Of a stretch of DNA of 33,385 nt, positions 1-8,170 are shown one piece after another (position 1 is the first letter of the stretch; each line of letters begins with the position of its first letter). Position numbers and translations under genes: made by a program. The notes below the pieces were generated by a model. The model was not told where the DNA came from. It saw only the letters and a program-made list of their open reading frames with translations, and ran no database searches. Source of the DNA: Deinococcus marmoris. Its GTDB lineage: Bacteria > Deinococcota > Deinococci > Deinococcales > Deinococcaceae. The stretch lies in contig NZ_MSTI01000154.1 in the NCBI RefSeq assembly GCF_001949125.1, forward strand, positions 1 to 33,385, in the 5' to 3' direction.

Positions 1-116
1 ATACGGACTCCGATTAAATCTTGTAGACTGTCCAGATCAAAAAATTCTTCTCTTCCATCCAACTCCAGCACTCCGCTGACGACTTCTGGGCCATTTATCG
101 GGCCAGTACCTGCGCT

Positions 117-533
117 GTGGAGCGGCGCAGAGCGCAGTTCTTTGCCTTCCTTGCGGAAGGCAGAACAGAAACTGAGCTTTTGGAACTGACCAAATACTCC
201 GTCTCTGGGGCGCGTCACATTTTGCAGCGGTATCACACCCTGGGGCTGGACGGTTTAGGGGATGGCCGGGCGCACAACCAGGGCGCACCCACGGTGCTGA
301 GTCCAGATGAACAACAGCAGCTTGCTGTCCACCTGCGACACGATTTTGATCAGGGCATCGTCTGGGACGGCAAAATGCTCCAGCAGTGGATTCAAGAACA
401 GTTCGGTAAAAAGGTGTATCTCAGCCGAACCTATGAATTCATGCGTCTGGCTGGGTTTTCGCCACAACATCCCCGCCCCCGACATGTCGGGGGCGACGAG
501 GCAGCCAAAGAAGCCTTCAAATCAAAGTCCTGA
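117..533 (+). CDS. IS630 transposase, N-terminal half (frame A)
   Basis: This is the DNA-binding half of an IS630-family transposase. The protein has the family's helix-turn-helix pattern (GRTETELLELTKYSVSGARH) followed by a second winged-helix segment ending in PRPRHVGGDEAAKEAF. The frame stays open upstream to about position 27, so the real start may be a non-ATG codon before the GTG at 117. The stop at 531-533 comes just where the family normally continues into the catalytic domain, which is read here in another frame from about 511. Either programmed -1 frameshifting or a disabling mutation separates the halves. Confidence 0.8.
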   Translation: MERRRAQFFAFLAEGRTETELLELTKYSVSGARHILQRYHTLGLDGLGDGRAHNQGAPTVLSPDEQQQLAVHLRHDFDQGIVWDGKMLQQWIQEQFGKKVYLSRTYEFMRLAGFSPQHPRPRHVGGDEAAKEAFKSKS

Positions 534-586
534 CGGAGCGGCTTCGCGCAGCGGAGCGGCTCCACCCCCACGTTTCACTTTGGGCA

Positions 587-1096
587 ATGGACGAACATCG
601 GATCGGATTGCAGCCCATCACGCGGTCTCTTTGGTCCCCCACCGGTCAACCAGCCATCCGTCCTGTTCAGCCACGTTACGAGTGGCTCTATCTCTACGCC
701 TTCGTCTGTCCTGAATCTGGAGCCAGTCAGTTCTGGCTCGTTCCAGAGGTCACCAAACAGGCTTACCAGCTCGTCGTTGCCGCGTTTGCGGCCAGTCTCG
801 GCGCGGGTCCAGATCATCATGTGTTGCTGGTCGAAGATGGCGCGGGCTTCCATGTCCCTCCTGTGGAGGGACATCCCCCAGGCATTGAAACCATCACGCT
901 CCCGCCCTATTCACCAGAACTGCAACCCGTGGAACGGGCGTGGAATTTGACCGACAGACCACTTGCGAACCGCTGTTTTGATTCTCTCGATGAGCTTCAG
1001 GATGTGCTGGGCCGCCAATGTGCCTGGCTTGAAACTCAGCCTGACCTGATCACCCAACACACCTTATTTCACTGGTGGCCGCTCTGCACAAATTAA
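587..1096 (+). CDS. IS630 transposase, DDE catalytic half (frame B)
   Basis: This is the catalytic half of the IS630 transposase. All three acidic residues can be placed: the first Asp in MDEHRIG, the second in VEDGAGFH, and the Glu in YSPELQPVERAWN. The reading frame is open upstream to the overlap with the first half: IKVLTERLRAAERLHPH is readable before the ATG at 587, so this ATG is probably not a natural start. The product is expected as a fusion with the N-terminal half if the ribosome shifts by -1 near 515-525. The intact DDE triad suggests recent activity. Confidence 0.8.
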   Translation: MDEHRIGLQPITRSLWSPTGQPAIRPVQPRYEWLYLYAFVCPESGASQFWLVPEVTKQAYQLVVAAFAASLGAGPDHHVLLVEDGAGFHVPPVEGHPPGIETITLPPYSPELQPVERAWNLTDRPLANRCFDSLDELQDVLGRQCAWLETQPDLITQHTLFHWWPLCTN

Positions 1097-1253
1097 TCGG
1101 AATCCGTATAAGACGTGAAGTCTGGGTGTCCCGTCTCAGTTCAGCCCCAGTGCATCTGGGCGTTCGCCCGTTCGTCAGCATTCACCCACCAACCTGGAAT
1201 GCCCCCAATGTCTCGTCGCCCCTCAACTTCATCACCATCAGGAGATCATTGTT

Positions 1254-2324
1254 ATGACCAAAGCATTTGAGCCGTACCAATTCGCGGGCAAAACCCTGAA
1301 CAACCATATCGCCATGGCCCCGATGACCCGCAGCCGCGCCCTAGAGCCGGGCATGACCGCCACACCGCTGATGGCAAACTACTATGCCCAGCGTGCCAGT
1401 GCTGGATTGATCATTACTGAAGGCATTCAGCCGTCGGCGGTTGGTCAGGGGTACACCAACACGCCTGGCCTGCATTCAGCCAAGCAGGTCGCAGCCTGGA
1501 AAGTGGTCACGGACGCCGTGCATCAAAAAGGCGGCGTGATCTTTGCCCAACTGATGCATACTGGCCGCATTGGTCATGCCAGCCTGTTGCCGGATGGATT
1601 GGTTCCGGTGGGGCCTTCTGCGCTTCAGGCTCAAGGGCAGGTGTTCACTCACGAAGGCCCGAAGGATTTCCCCGTCCCCAGAGAACTGACCGAGGAAGAG
1701 ATTTTTCAGACCATTCAGGATTTCGCTCTCGCGGCCCGCAACGCCGTCGCTGCCGGATTTGACGGCATTGAACTTCACGGCGCAACCGGCTACCTGATTC
1801 ACCAGTTTCTGGCCCCGAACGCCAACCAGCACACAGACCAGTGGGGCGGCAGCGCCGAGAACCGGGTCCGCTTTGCCACCGAAGTCGCCGCAGCCGTGGT
1901 GCAGGCCATCGGTGCTGACAGGGTTGGCATTCGGATTGCCCCCGGTGTCACCCTGAACGATATTGCCGATGACAGTGACCTAGACGCGACCTACGGACTG
2001 CTGGTTTCCAAACTGGCTGACCTTAACCTGGCCTACTTGCACCTCATGGAAAGTGCTGGGCGCGATTTGACCGACCGGCTGCACGCGGCTTGGCCCAATA
2101 CCTTCATCCTCAATCCCCAGACGGGCAGAACACCGACCGGCGCTGACGCCCTGGACCTCATTGACGCTGGCGTGGCCGACATGATCGCTTACGGGGTGAT
2201 GTTCCTCGCTAATCCTGATCTTCCCGCCCGTCTCGCTGCCGGAGGCCCCTACAACGCTCCCAACCCAAGTACCTTTTACAGCGGCACAGCGGAAGGCTAC
2301 ACCGATTACCCCTTCCTAGACTAA
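1254..2324 (+). CDS. Old Yellow Enzyme family alkene reductase (FMN)
   Basis: This 356-residue protein is the normal length for an Old Yellow Enzyme/NemA-type NAD(P)H:flavin oxidoreductase, a cytoplasmic FMN enzyme that reduces activated C=C bonds and nitro compounds. Visible family motifs are APMTRSRA near the N-terminus, QLMHTGRIGH, the barrel segment ending GYLIHQFLAPNANQHTDQWGGS, and FLANPDLPARL. An AGGAG ribosome-binding site lies 9 bases before the ATG. Two deviations stand out. The usual His-x-x-Asn/His ligand pair reads H175-G-A-T178, and the Arg of the usual GRxF motif near the C-terminus is Val315. The following Tyr180 is kept. It begins just after the IS630 element and stands alone. 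The family call is firm; the substrate is unknown. Confidence 0.93.
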   Translation: MTKAFEPYQFAGKTLNNHIAMAPMTRSRALEPGMTATPLMANYYAQRASAGLIITEGIQPSAVGQGYTNTPGLHSAKQVAAWKVVTDAVHQKGGVIFAQLMHTGRIGHASLLPDGLVPVGPSALQAQGQVFTHEGPKDFPVPRELTEEEIFQTIQDFALAARNAVAAGFDGIELHGATGYLIHQFLAPNANQHTDQWGGSAENRVRFATEVAAAVVQAIGADRVGIRIAPGVTLNDIADDSDLDATYGLLVSKLADLNLAYLHLMESAGRDLTDRLHAAWPNTFILNPQTGRTPTGADALDLIDAGVADMIAYGVMFLANPDLPARLAAGGPYNAPNPSTFYSGTAEGYTDYPFLD

Positions 2325-2691
2325 AACCCATCCAGGCAGGATTGACCGCTTCATCTGCGAAGGTTGACTCTTCCAGGATACCCTCTACTGTGCCTGTGCC
2401 TGATTGCGAGAAGCTTCTCTGGCACAGGCGCACTGCGTCTCCACTCATCCCGTCAACTGAATAGGTCATGTCTTGGGCGTCTGAACACAGCTCCTGACCC
2501 CGGAGTTTCACAGGATCAACGAAGTGCCAGTGCTAAACTTCAAAGGGTATGAAACGCCTTCCCAGACGGCCTGAAGGCCAGCTCACTCAGGCTCTGAAGA
2601 GGGTCAGGACTGCGGCGAATACGAAAATGATACCCGCTTACTTCAAGGTATGTACTTCCTTTTGGTAAGCAAATATTTTATCGTAATAGGC
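2325..2691. other. Intergenic region with a strong hairpin
   Basis: No gene is recognised. The main feature is a nested hairpin just downstream of the Old Yellow Enzyme gene: outer arms GCCTGTGCC (2392-2400) and GGCACAGGC (2421-2429), with an inner palindrome GAGAAGCTTCTC (2408-2419). It has no T-tract but could still act as a transcription end or RNA-processing site. The last 50 bases hold the candidate regulatory repeats listed separately. Confidence 0.5.
2646..2670 (+). promoter_or_regulatory. Candidate operator upstream of SDR gene
   Basis: AGGTATGTA followed by CTTC sits about 35-45 bases before the SDR start. The same AGGTATGTA, followed five bases later by ACTTC, occurs on the minus strand in front of the HxlR-type regulator gene (18190-18207). 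HxlR regulators bind short repeats near their own promoter, so this may be a shared binding site. That is an inference from two matches only. Confidence 0.3.
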
Positions 2692-3627
2692 ATGAATATA
2701 TTTCTGACAGGAGCAACAGGTTTTATCGGAAGCGTCATCGCGGAGAAGCTCCAGGCGGCAGGACATCAGGTCATTGGTCTGGCGAGGTCGGAGGCCTCTG
2801 CTCAACTGCTCCAAGAGCGCGGCATCAGCAGCGTGCGGGGCGGTCTGGAGGACATCTCGGTTTTGAAGGACGCCGTTCGCAGCGCCGACGGCGTCATCCA
2901 CACCGCTTTCAACGCACAGGACTTCGTCGGCAGCGTGGAGACCGACAAGCAGGCCGTTCGGGCGATGCTGGCGGAGATGGCCGGAAGTGAGAAGCCATTT
3001 ATCCTGACCAGCGGGACAGCCCTTCTCGGTGATACCGGCATCACCGTCTTTGACGAGCAGACCCCCATTCCGCCCTTCCCACCCACTGCTGATCCGGGCC
3101 TCAAAGCCCTCAGTGAACGTCTCCAGATCGAGCAGGAAGTGCTGGACGCGAAAGGTGTGCGGGGCATCGTGCTGCGGCCCCCGAACGTCTATGGGCGCTC
3201 GAACGGCCAGTCCATCGTGAATGTATTGAAGATGGCCGGGCAGCGCTTGGGAGCTGTTCCCTACGCCACGGGCAGCGCCGATCACAAGTGGTCATTCGTC
3301 CATGTCGATGACTTGGCCGACTTGTTTGTGCTGGCCGCAGAACACGCGCAGGGCGGCGAGCTGTTTCACGCGGCGGGCGAATATGGGATTCGGGCGAAAG
3401 CCATTGCTGAAGCGGTCAGCCGCTCTCTTGGGCAAGACAGTCAGACGACCGAGCTGGACATTCCAGACCTCGGCGCGGCTTTGGGGATGCCGTCAATGGC
3501 CTTTTACTGGGCGAGCAACAGCCAGTCCTCTGCCGAGAAGGCTCGGCAGGTGCTGGGGTGGCAGCCCAAGCACACCCGGATGCTTGAAGAGATTGCCCAG
3601 AATTCTATCAGCCTGTCGGAGCATTGA
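2692..3627 (+). CDS. Atypical SDR / NAD(P)-dependent epimerase-like protein
   Basis: This Rossmann-fold protein of 311 residues begins MNIFLTGATGFIGSVIAEKL, which carries the TGxxGxxG dinucleotide-binding loop. The start at 2692 was preferred over the ATG at 2650 because the fold begins directly there. Further family marks are DGVIHTAF, the segment LTSGTALLGDTG, and VLRPPNVYGRSNG. The Tyr of the usual YxxxK catalytic pair is not evident, which places it among the atypical extended SDRs often annotated as NAD-dependent epimerase/dehydratase. It is likely a cytoplasmic reductase of a small carbonyl or sugar-like substrate, but no substrate can be named. It stands alone on the plus strand, with a possible HxlR-type site upstream. 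Confidence 0.85.
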   Translation: MNIFLTGATGFIGSVIAEKLQAAGHQVIGLARSEASAQLLQERGISSVRGGLEDISVLKDAVRSADGVIHTAFNAQDFVGSVETDKQAVRAMLAEMAGSEKPFILTSGTALLGDTGITVFDEQTPIPPFPPTADPGLKALSERLQIEQEVLDAKGVRGIVLRPPNVYGRSNGQSIVNVLKMAGQRLGAVPYATGSADHKWSFVHVDDLADLFVLAAEHAQGGELFHAAGEYGIRAKAIAEAVSRSLGQDSQTTELDIPDLGAALGMPSMAFYWASNSQSSAEKARQVLGWQPKHTRMLEEIAQNSISLSEH

Positions 3628-4000
3628 TTTAGGCTCATCCTGGGTTCCGGGGAGCTGAGACCAGAAGCGAGGTCAACATCGGCTGTAACAGCGAAAACCC
3701 GCGACAACAGATGTTATGCATCGTCTGAAAGAACGCGAGATAGAGTGGCAACCACCGTTGCGAAATCTCTCGGTGGGGTCGCAACCAAGAACGGAGTAAG
3801 CCCGCCCCTGCAATTGGGATGCGAGATCCTTGATAGCGTTGCCTCTCGCCTTGCCCATCTTCCTTTCCTCGGTGCTGTCCATCTCGGCAAGGGGTTGGAC
3901 TGACCGGACCCCCTTCCTGTGGGAAGAGCAGTTGGGGCGCGGGCCTCACAAGACCTCGGTGTTGTGCTCTGCGCTCCAGCCGTTGTGGTCCCCGGAGTCT
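3628..4000. other. Intergenic region, no recognisable gene
   Basis: Two convergent genes end at either side. On the minus strand an open frame with a GGAAAGG-type ribosome-binding site starts at about 3858 (MGKARGNAIKDLASQLQG), but it is short, loses any pattern after 40 codons and matches no family I know. A small hairpin GAGTC-N5-GACTC (about 3995-4009) overlaps the stop codon of the downstream NmrA-like gene. Confidence 0.4.
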
Positions 4001-4894
4001 TTAGGACTCACTAGGTCCGTGCCTGCCTGCCCTGTGCCGCGCAGCCTCAGCAAAGACCTGGGCGGGTGTCAGCGTACCCGCAACCGCTTTGGTGCCTGGC
4101 ATGCCGAAGTGAATCCAGCCAGAGTTGAAGCCGTCCTGCATCTCCTCCCACATGGCCGTTTTGTCGTCTGGCAGGCCCATCGCGCTCAACGCGCCGGTCC
4201 AGCGGTCACGGGGGAGGGCCTGCGCCTGCACGTCTCGGCCCAGCACCTCACCCATGGCCCTTGCCAGGTCATCCGGGCTGACAGGCGATCCCAGTTCCAC
4301 GATTTTCTTGCCGTCCCAGGTGCTCAGCAACAGGCGCGCGACCTCGTTGCCGATATCCTGCGAGGCGATCATCGGAAAGGTCTGGTCTGTCGGTTGGAGG
4401 AAGCTGTTGAAAATGCCGCTGGACGCCGCTGGCCCGAGCGCCCCCAGGTTATTTTCCAGGAACCCGCCTGCCCGCACGAAGGCGATGGGGAAGGTGACGT
4501 CGCGCAGTTCCACTTCAAGCAGGTGGGTCTGGGTGATGTTGCCCAGGCCACTGGACTGTTCCGACCCGACTGAGGACAGCACAACCAGTTTTGGCGGTGA
4601 GGATTGGTGCAGCGCCTGGGCCACGCTGGCGTTAATGGCCCTGGCCTCCGGGAAGTCCGGCGTGACGCCGAAGGGAGTGGGCTGCATGATGAAGGCACCC
4701 TCCACACCAGCCAGCGCGTTGGTCAGGGCCTGGGCGTCGGTCAGGTCGCCCGGATGAAGTTCAACGCCGAGATTTGCCCATTTTTGGGCCTTCTGCGGGT
4801 CACGGACCAGCGCGCGCACTTGACGCCCCTGGTCCAGCAGCTGCTGTGCGGCGGCTCCGCCAACTCTCCCGGTGATGCCTGTGATCAAAAGCAT
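4001..4894 (-). CDS. NmrA-like NAD(P)-binding protein (atypical SDR)
   Basis: The 297-residue product begins MLLITGITGRVGGAAAQQLL, a glycine-rich Rossmann loop, and follows the NmrA/SDR_a5 layout: VRALVRDPQK, GVELHPGDLTD, a KLVVLSSVGS strand and a FVRAGGFLENN segment. Proteins of this family act as NAD(P)H:quinone reductases or redox sensors in the cytoplasm. The start at 4894 is supported by GGAAGGA just upstream; a longer frame to 4951 lacks such support. The gene is transcribed away from the SnoaL-like gene region and converges on the atypical SDR. Family is confident, exact role unknown. Confidence 0.9.
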   Translation of the reverse strand: MLLITGITGRVGGAAAQQLLDQGRQVRALVRDPQKAQKWANLGVELHPGDLTDAQALTNALAGVEGAFIMQPTPFGVTPDFPEARAINASVAQALHQSSPPKLVVLSSVGSEQSSGLGNITQTHLLEVELRDVTFPIAFVRAGGFLENNLGALGPAASSGIFNSFLQPTDQTFPMIASQDIGNEVARLLLSTWDGKKIVELGSPVSPDDLARAMGEVLGRDVQAQALPRDRWTGALSAMGLPDDKTAMWEEMQDGFNSGWIHFGMPGTKAVAGTLTPAQVFAEAARHRAGRHGPSES

Positions 4895-5283
4895 ATTCTG
4901 TCCTTCCTTTGGGCGAGGAGATACACAGACCACTGCGAGGGTCATTGTCATCTATGTTCGAAGAACCGACTCAAGGATGACCTGCTGCCAGCGTGTCAAT
5001 GGCGTGCTTTCCCGTGAGCGGAGTCAGGGGAAAATTGGCCGTGGGTCCGCTGTGACCGACGTTGGCGCATGCCACTGTTGAACACAGGAAGCAGCCTCTC
5101 AAAAAGCTGCCTCTTCATGAGCGAACCCGCAACGATAGACCTCAGTAGCCGTATCATTCTGTGTTCAGTGGCGGTGTTTGTTCTGCCTGGCGTGTTGCTT
5201 GGTAATCTATCGAACTCGGCATTGCTACATCCGAACTGTTCCGTGGCACTTTTCAATGGATCTATAAGGAGCGTGTACTTTTA
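4895..5283. other. Intergenic region, no recognisable gene
   Basis: Upstream of the NmrA-like gene and downstream of the SnoaL-like gene, both on the minus strand. Short open frames occur on both strands, but none shows a family pattern or a good ribosome-binding site. A weak stem (GCAGC / GCTGC near 5090-5115) is the only structure noticed. Confidence 0.4.
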
Positions 5284-5739
5284 TCAAACGCGGAAGCCTT
5301 CGCCGGAAAACGGACTGTAATCCAGATAGAGGTAGGTGTAGGCGCGGTGGCTGAAGCGCCAACCGTTCTCCGTCTTCACCAAAATGTCGTCGAAATACCC
5401 GTACGTGGTGTAGTACACCTCGTTGGGCCCTTTGGCCACCTCGTAGATGAGCCACCGTGCAGTGGCGCGAGCGCCGTCTAGCTCGATCACGCCAGGATTT
5501 ACGAACTCAACGAAGAAGTCTTTGTTGGACCGCAATCCGTGGAACAAGGTCATGACCTCCTCAAGGCCCTGGCAGGAAGCGGCGTTCGGAGCACCAATCA
5601 TCCAGGTGGCGTCTGGGATCCACAGCGCCCGAAAACCCTCAATGTCGTTCCGAGTCGCAGTGTCGGCGAAGCGGGCGGCCAAGGCACGAATGGCCAGTTC
5701 ATCCTCAAGACGCTCAAACCGTTCTTCGAAGCTGGGCAT
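5284..5739 (-). CDS. SnoaL/NTF2-like domain protein
   Basis: This 151-residue protein has the standard one-domain NTF2-like plan: an N-terminal helix (FEERFERLEDELAIRALAARFADTATRNDIEGFRALW), then PDATWMIGAP, a helix covering the cone opening (GLEEVMTLFHGLR), and long beta strands ending GYFDDILVKTENGWRFSHRAYTYLY. Such SnoaL-like proteins are ring-hydroxylating-dioxygenase-beta-like hydrolases, isomerases or ligand binders, and the family rarely predicts a substrate. The start at 5739 has GGAGAA seven bases upstream; a longer frame to 5823 is less likely. It precedes, on the same strand, no gene of its own operon within 300 bases. Confidence 0.85.
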   Translation of the reverse strand: MPSFEERFERLEDELAIRALAARFADTATRNDIEGFRALWIPDATWMIGAPNAASCQGLEEVMTLFHGLRSNKDFFVEFVNPGVIELDGARATARWLIYEVAKGPNEVYYTTYGYFDDILVKTENGWRFSHRAYTYLYLDYSPFSGEGFRV

Positions 5740-5896
5740 AATAGTTCTCCTTGTCTGGTAAAGCTGTGGATGGGTGTACATCCGGAGTGAAACATGTGGT
5801 CTTTCCTCGAGGGAGGCGTTCATGGCTGGGGAGAAGTGACAGAAGCGTATTGAACAAGCTGATTGTGAGCGGGACGCAGCAAGAAGTGGCTTGTTC

Positions 5897-6592
5897 CTAC
5901 CAGGCTACGGGGCCGCCGCGACTGACGAACCGGCCCGTGCCAGCGCCACGGCTTTCAGTCGCCAGGGTCACGACTGCATCTGTGCCTTCCGTGACGGTCT
6001 GGTAACCGCTGTTTCCATTGAAGTCGGTGGCGGTGTAGCCGGGATCCACCGCATTGACCCGGATGCCGGGCAACGCCCTGGCGTACTGGGTGGTCAACAT
6101 CGTCACGGCGGCTTTGGAAGCCGTATAGAGCGGAGCGATGGGCTTGGATTCGACGCGCTCGGGATCGTGGGTGAGTGCAAACGAACCCATTCCGCTGCTG
6201 ACGTTGATCACCGCCGGGTTCTCGGAGAGCTTGAGCAGCGGCAGGAAGGCGTGTATGACGCGCACGATGCCGATAACGTTGGTGTCGAAGATCTCTGTGG
6301 CTTCAGGACCAGACAGTTGCTCGGCGGGGAGCGCTGAGCCGACAATCCCGGCATTGTTGATCAGCACGTCAAGGTGGCCCTCGTGTGCCTGAATGTCGGC
6401 GGCGGCGCGGGCGACCGATTCATCGTTCGCGACGTTGATGGCCACAAATCGGGCACCGAGTTGGTCAGCGGCAGCCTGGCCACGCTCCAGGTCGCGGGCA
6501 CCGATGATGACAGTCTGGCCGAGTTGGACGAGGCGGCGGGCGGTTTCGTAGCCGAGGCCCTTGTTGGCTCCGGTGATGAAGGTGATGGTCAT
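5897..6592 (-). CDS. SDR family oxidoreductase (classical)
   Basis: This 231-residue classical short-chain dehydrogenase has TGANKGLGYETAR (cofactor loop), a GARD motif after strand 2, LINNAG, INVSSGMGSF with the catalytic Ser, and YTASKAAVTM with the Tyr and Lys pair, followed by VDPGYTATDFNG. This layout matches carbonyl-reductase-like NADPH-dependent SDRs. It is divergent from an XRE/MmyB-type regulator with 113 bases between the starts. That pairing is common and suggests the regulator controls this gene. Only a weak GAGAG is visible before the ATG. All catalytic motifs are intact; the substrate is unknown. Confidence 0.93.
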   Translation of the reverse strand: MTITFITGANKGLGYETARRLVQLGQTVIIGARDLERGQAAADQLGARFVAINVANDESVARAAADIQAHEGHLDVLINNAGIVGSALPAEQLSGPEATEIFDTNVIGIVRVIHAFLPLLKLSENPAVINVSSGMGSFALTHDPERVESKPIAPLYTASKAAVTMLTTQYARALPGIRVNAVDPGYTATDFNGNSGYQTVTEGTDAVVTLATESRGAGTGRFVSRGGPVAW

Positions 6593-6705
6593 GGCGCTAC
6601 TCTCACGTATCAGCAGACTGACAACCAGAGACGGCGCAACGGTAGGACCAGCAATACCACCCTGAGCGACAGTGGCGAAACGTGTGCTGAGCTAAAGTGA
6701 TATAG
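6593..6705. promoter_or_regulatory. Divergent promoter region, SDR / XRE regulator
   Basis: These 113 bases separate two divergent starts and must hold both promoters and probably the regulator's operator. On the plus strand TAAAGT (6693-6698) lies seven bases before the regulator's ATG with no Shine-Dalgarno sequence. That fits the leaderless transcripts known from Deinococcus, but no matching -35 box was found at a normal distance. Confidence 0.35.
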
Positions 6706-7560
6706 ATGACATACGCGGAAACGAGCTTGGCAGCGACGCTTCGGGTGTGGCGTGAACGACTGAGTCCTGACGAGGCTGGCCTCCCCTCAGGTCGGCCTCG
6801 TCGGGCAGTCGGTCTTCGCCGCGAGGAACTCGCCGATCTGGCAGGTGTTTCAGTTGATTACATCATCCGGCTCGAACAAGGCAGGGCGACCAATCCATCT
6901 GGACAGGTTGTGGCTGCGCTGGCCCACATCCTCCAACTCACCCACGCTGAACGCGAGCATCTCTACCATCTGGCTCGGCTCCACCTGCCAAGCAATGAGG
7001 TCATCAGCGATCACATCTCGCCCGGTGTGCAGCGGTTGCTCACCCGTTTAGGGGAGATCTCGGTCGCGGTATTTTCGGCTGATTGGCGGATGGTTTGGTG
7101 GAACTCTAGCTGGGCTGCACTGCTCGGTGACCCGTCTAAGGTCGCGCCGGAGCACCGCAGCTTAGTCGCTTCACGCTTTCCTACCCCTAATAGCCATGGG
7201 TGCGTGGCGGCTTGGCCAGTCCGCATCGGCAACCCTGAGGCAAGCGACCGTGCGATTGTCGCCGACCTGCGGCGTGCAAGTGCGCGTTACCCCGCAGACG
7301 ACCGCCTGGCCGAATTGGTGCGCTGCACGATTCAAGGGAATGCCCACTTCGCGCAACTCTGGCGCGCCGGTGCCATCGGCGAGCACAGTGAGGACCGCAA
7401 GACGATCGAACATCCGATTGTCGGTGAGATTACTGTCGATTGCGACCACCTTTCTGCTGGCGATACCGAACTCAAGATCGTCGTCTTGACGGCTCCAACT
7501 GGCAGTGAGGACGCCAGCAAGATCGAGCGCGCGCGCGCCTCAGCCCTCATCTACGCGTAG
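6706..7560 (+). CDS. XRE-type HTH regulator with MmyB-like domain
   Basis: This 284-residue transcription factor has an N-terminal Cro/C1-type helix-turn-helix (RREELADLAGVSVDYIIRLEQG, about residues 45-66). It is followed by the MmyB-like ligand-binding domain typical of a large actinobacterial and Deinococcus group: HLYHLARLHLP, VFSADWRMVWWNSSWAALLGD, and the late histidine-rich piece with IEHPIVGEITVDCDHL. Family members usually regulate an adjacent divergently transcribed oxidoreductase, as here. The ligand is unknown; the second domain resembles a PAS/fatty-acid-binding fold in other members. No Shine-Dalgarno sequence precedes the ATG, so translation may be leaderless. Confidence 0.92.
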   Translation: MTYAETSLAATLRVWRERLSPDEAGLPSGRPRRAVGLRREELADLAGVSVDYIIRLEQGRATNPSGQVVAALAHILQLTHAEREHLYHLARLHLPSNEVISDHISPGVQRLLTRLGEISVAVFSADWRMVWWNSSWAALLGDPSKVAPEHRSLVASRFPTPNSHGCVAAWPVRIGNPEASDRAIVADLRRASARYPADDRLAELVRCTIQGNAHFAQLWRAGAIGEHSEDRKTIEHPIVGEITVDCDHLSAGDTELKIVVLTAPTGSEDASKIERARASALIYA

Positions 7561-7943
7561 GGTTGAGTTGCTTCAACTAGCGTCATGAAAGCTGGGAGTC
7601 GGAGTAGCCTGAACTGAGCGTGACCCGGTTTTGCGGCTCTTCCGCTGCTTCTATGCAGCAGGGTATTTCACCTCTCCGACTTTCCAAGATCTTAAAACTG
7701 ATGTCATTTAGAACAATCAATTCTAAACCAGACGCAGCTCTTTAAGGTCAGGGGCGAGTTCAAATTGCACGGAAATGCCGGAAGAAGCGGTTGTGCGCAG
7801 ATGAGGATAAGCCTCGACAATAGGTGATCTATTAAAGTATGCGGAAACGGGCATTTGTGCGACCCAGAGGGCGTCCCATAGAAATCAGCGTTCCTGGATT
7901 GCGTATCTCTATTGCAAAATTCAGAGCAATGGCAATAGGTTTT

Positions 7944-7975
7944 CGTTAGCAGCGTCGTCCACGACGCTGCTAACG
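7944..7975. repeat. Perfect 15-bp inverted repeat with 2-base spacer
   Basis: CGTTAGCAGCGTCGT, then CC, then its exact reverse complement. It is a near-perfect palindrome able to form a cruciform or RNA hairpin. There is no T-run on either side, so it does not look like an ordinary intrinsic terminator. It is far from the nearest gene ends. Confidence 0.8.
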
Positions 7976-8048
7976 GTAGGCGTGTCAGACAGTGAAACTC
8001 GACCTCTCATCGAATTGGACAAAAATCGGGCCTTCGCCAGGTTGAGCC

Positions 8049-8068
8049 CAAGTTAAGGCAACACAGCC
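8049..8068. repeat. Solitary IS6-like terminal repeat
   Basis: CAAGTTAAGGCAACACAGCC matches 18 of 20 bases of the inner-to-outer end of the IS6 element at 19921-19940 (or, reversed, 18911-18930). No transposase lies beside it. A weak 16 of 20 partner is found at 7561-7580, but that sequence is also a hairpin of its own. Probably a relic left by an IS6-type deletion. Confidence 0.45.
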
Positions 8069-8170
8069 GTACTGAAGGCTATCCCACAAACTTTTCGACT
8101 GCCGCAATGAGCCTGACTGATTTTTGATCCTATTTGGCATTTCGTGATACGGACGCTATTCGAGGGCCAG

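Larger units (their letters stand above)
1..1110 (+). mobile_element. IS630-family insertion sequence, complete ends
   Basis: Imperfect terminal inverted repeats bound this element. The left end (about 1-18) starts ATACGGACTCCGATTAA, and the reverse complement of the right end (about 1093-1109) reads ATACGGATTCCGATTAA. TA dinucleotides sit at both outer edges, fitting the TA target preference of IS630/Tc1 elements. Between the ends lie an N-terminal helix-turn-helix frame and a C-terminal DDE frame of an IS630 transposase. The left end coincides with the window start, so bases further left cannot be judged. Confidence 0.85.

Noticed and set aside
7839..7949. 36-codon plus-strand frame with arginine-rich start
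   Set aside because: Too short, no ribosome-binding site or family match; kept only as a remark.
7561..8068. A 508-bp IS6-derived MITE bounded by GGTTGAGTTGC and the end at 8068
   Set aside because: The left partner matches only 16 of 20 bases and is itself a short hairpin after a stop codon, so the pairing may be chance.
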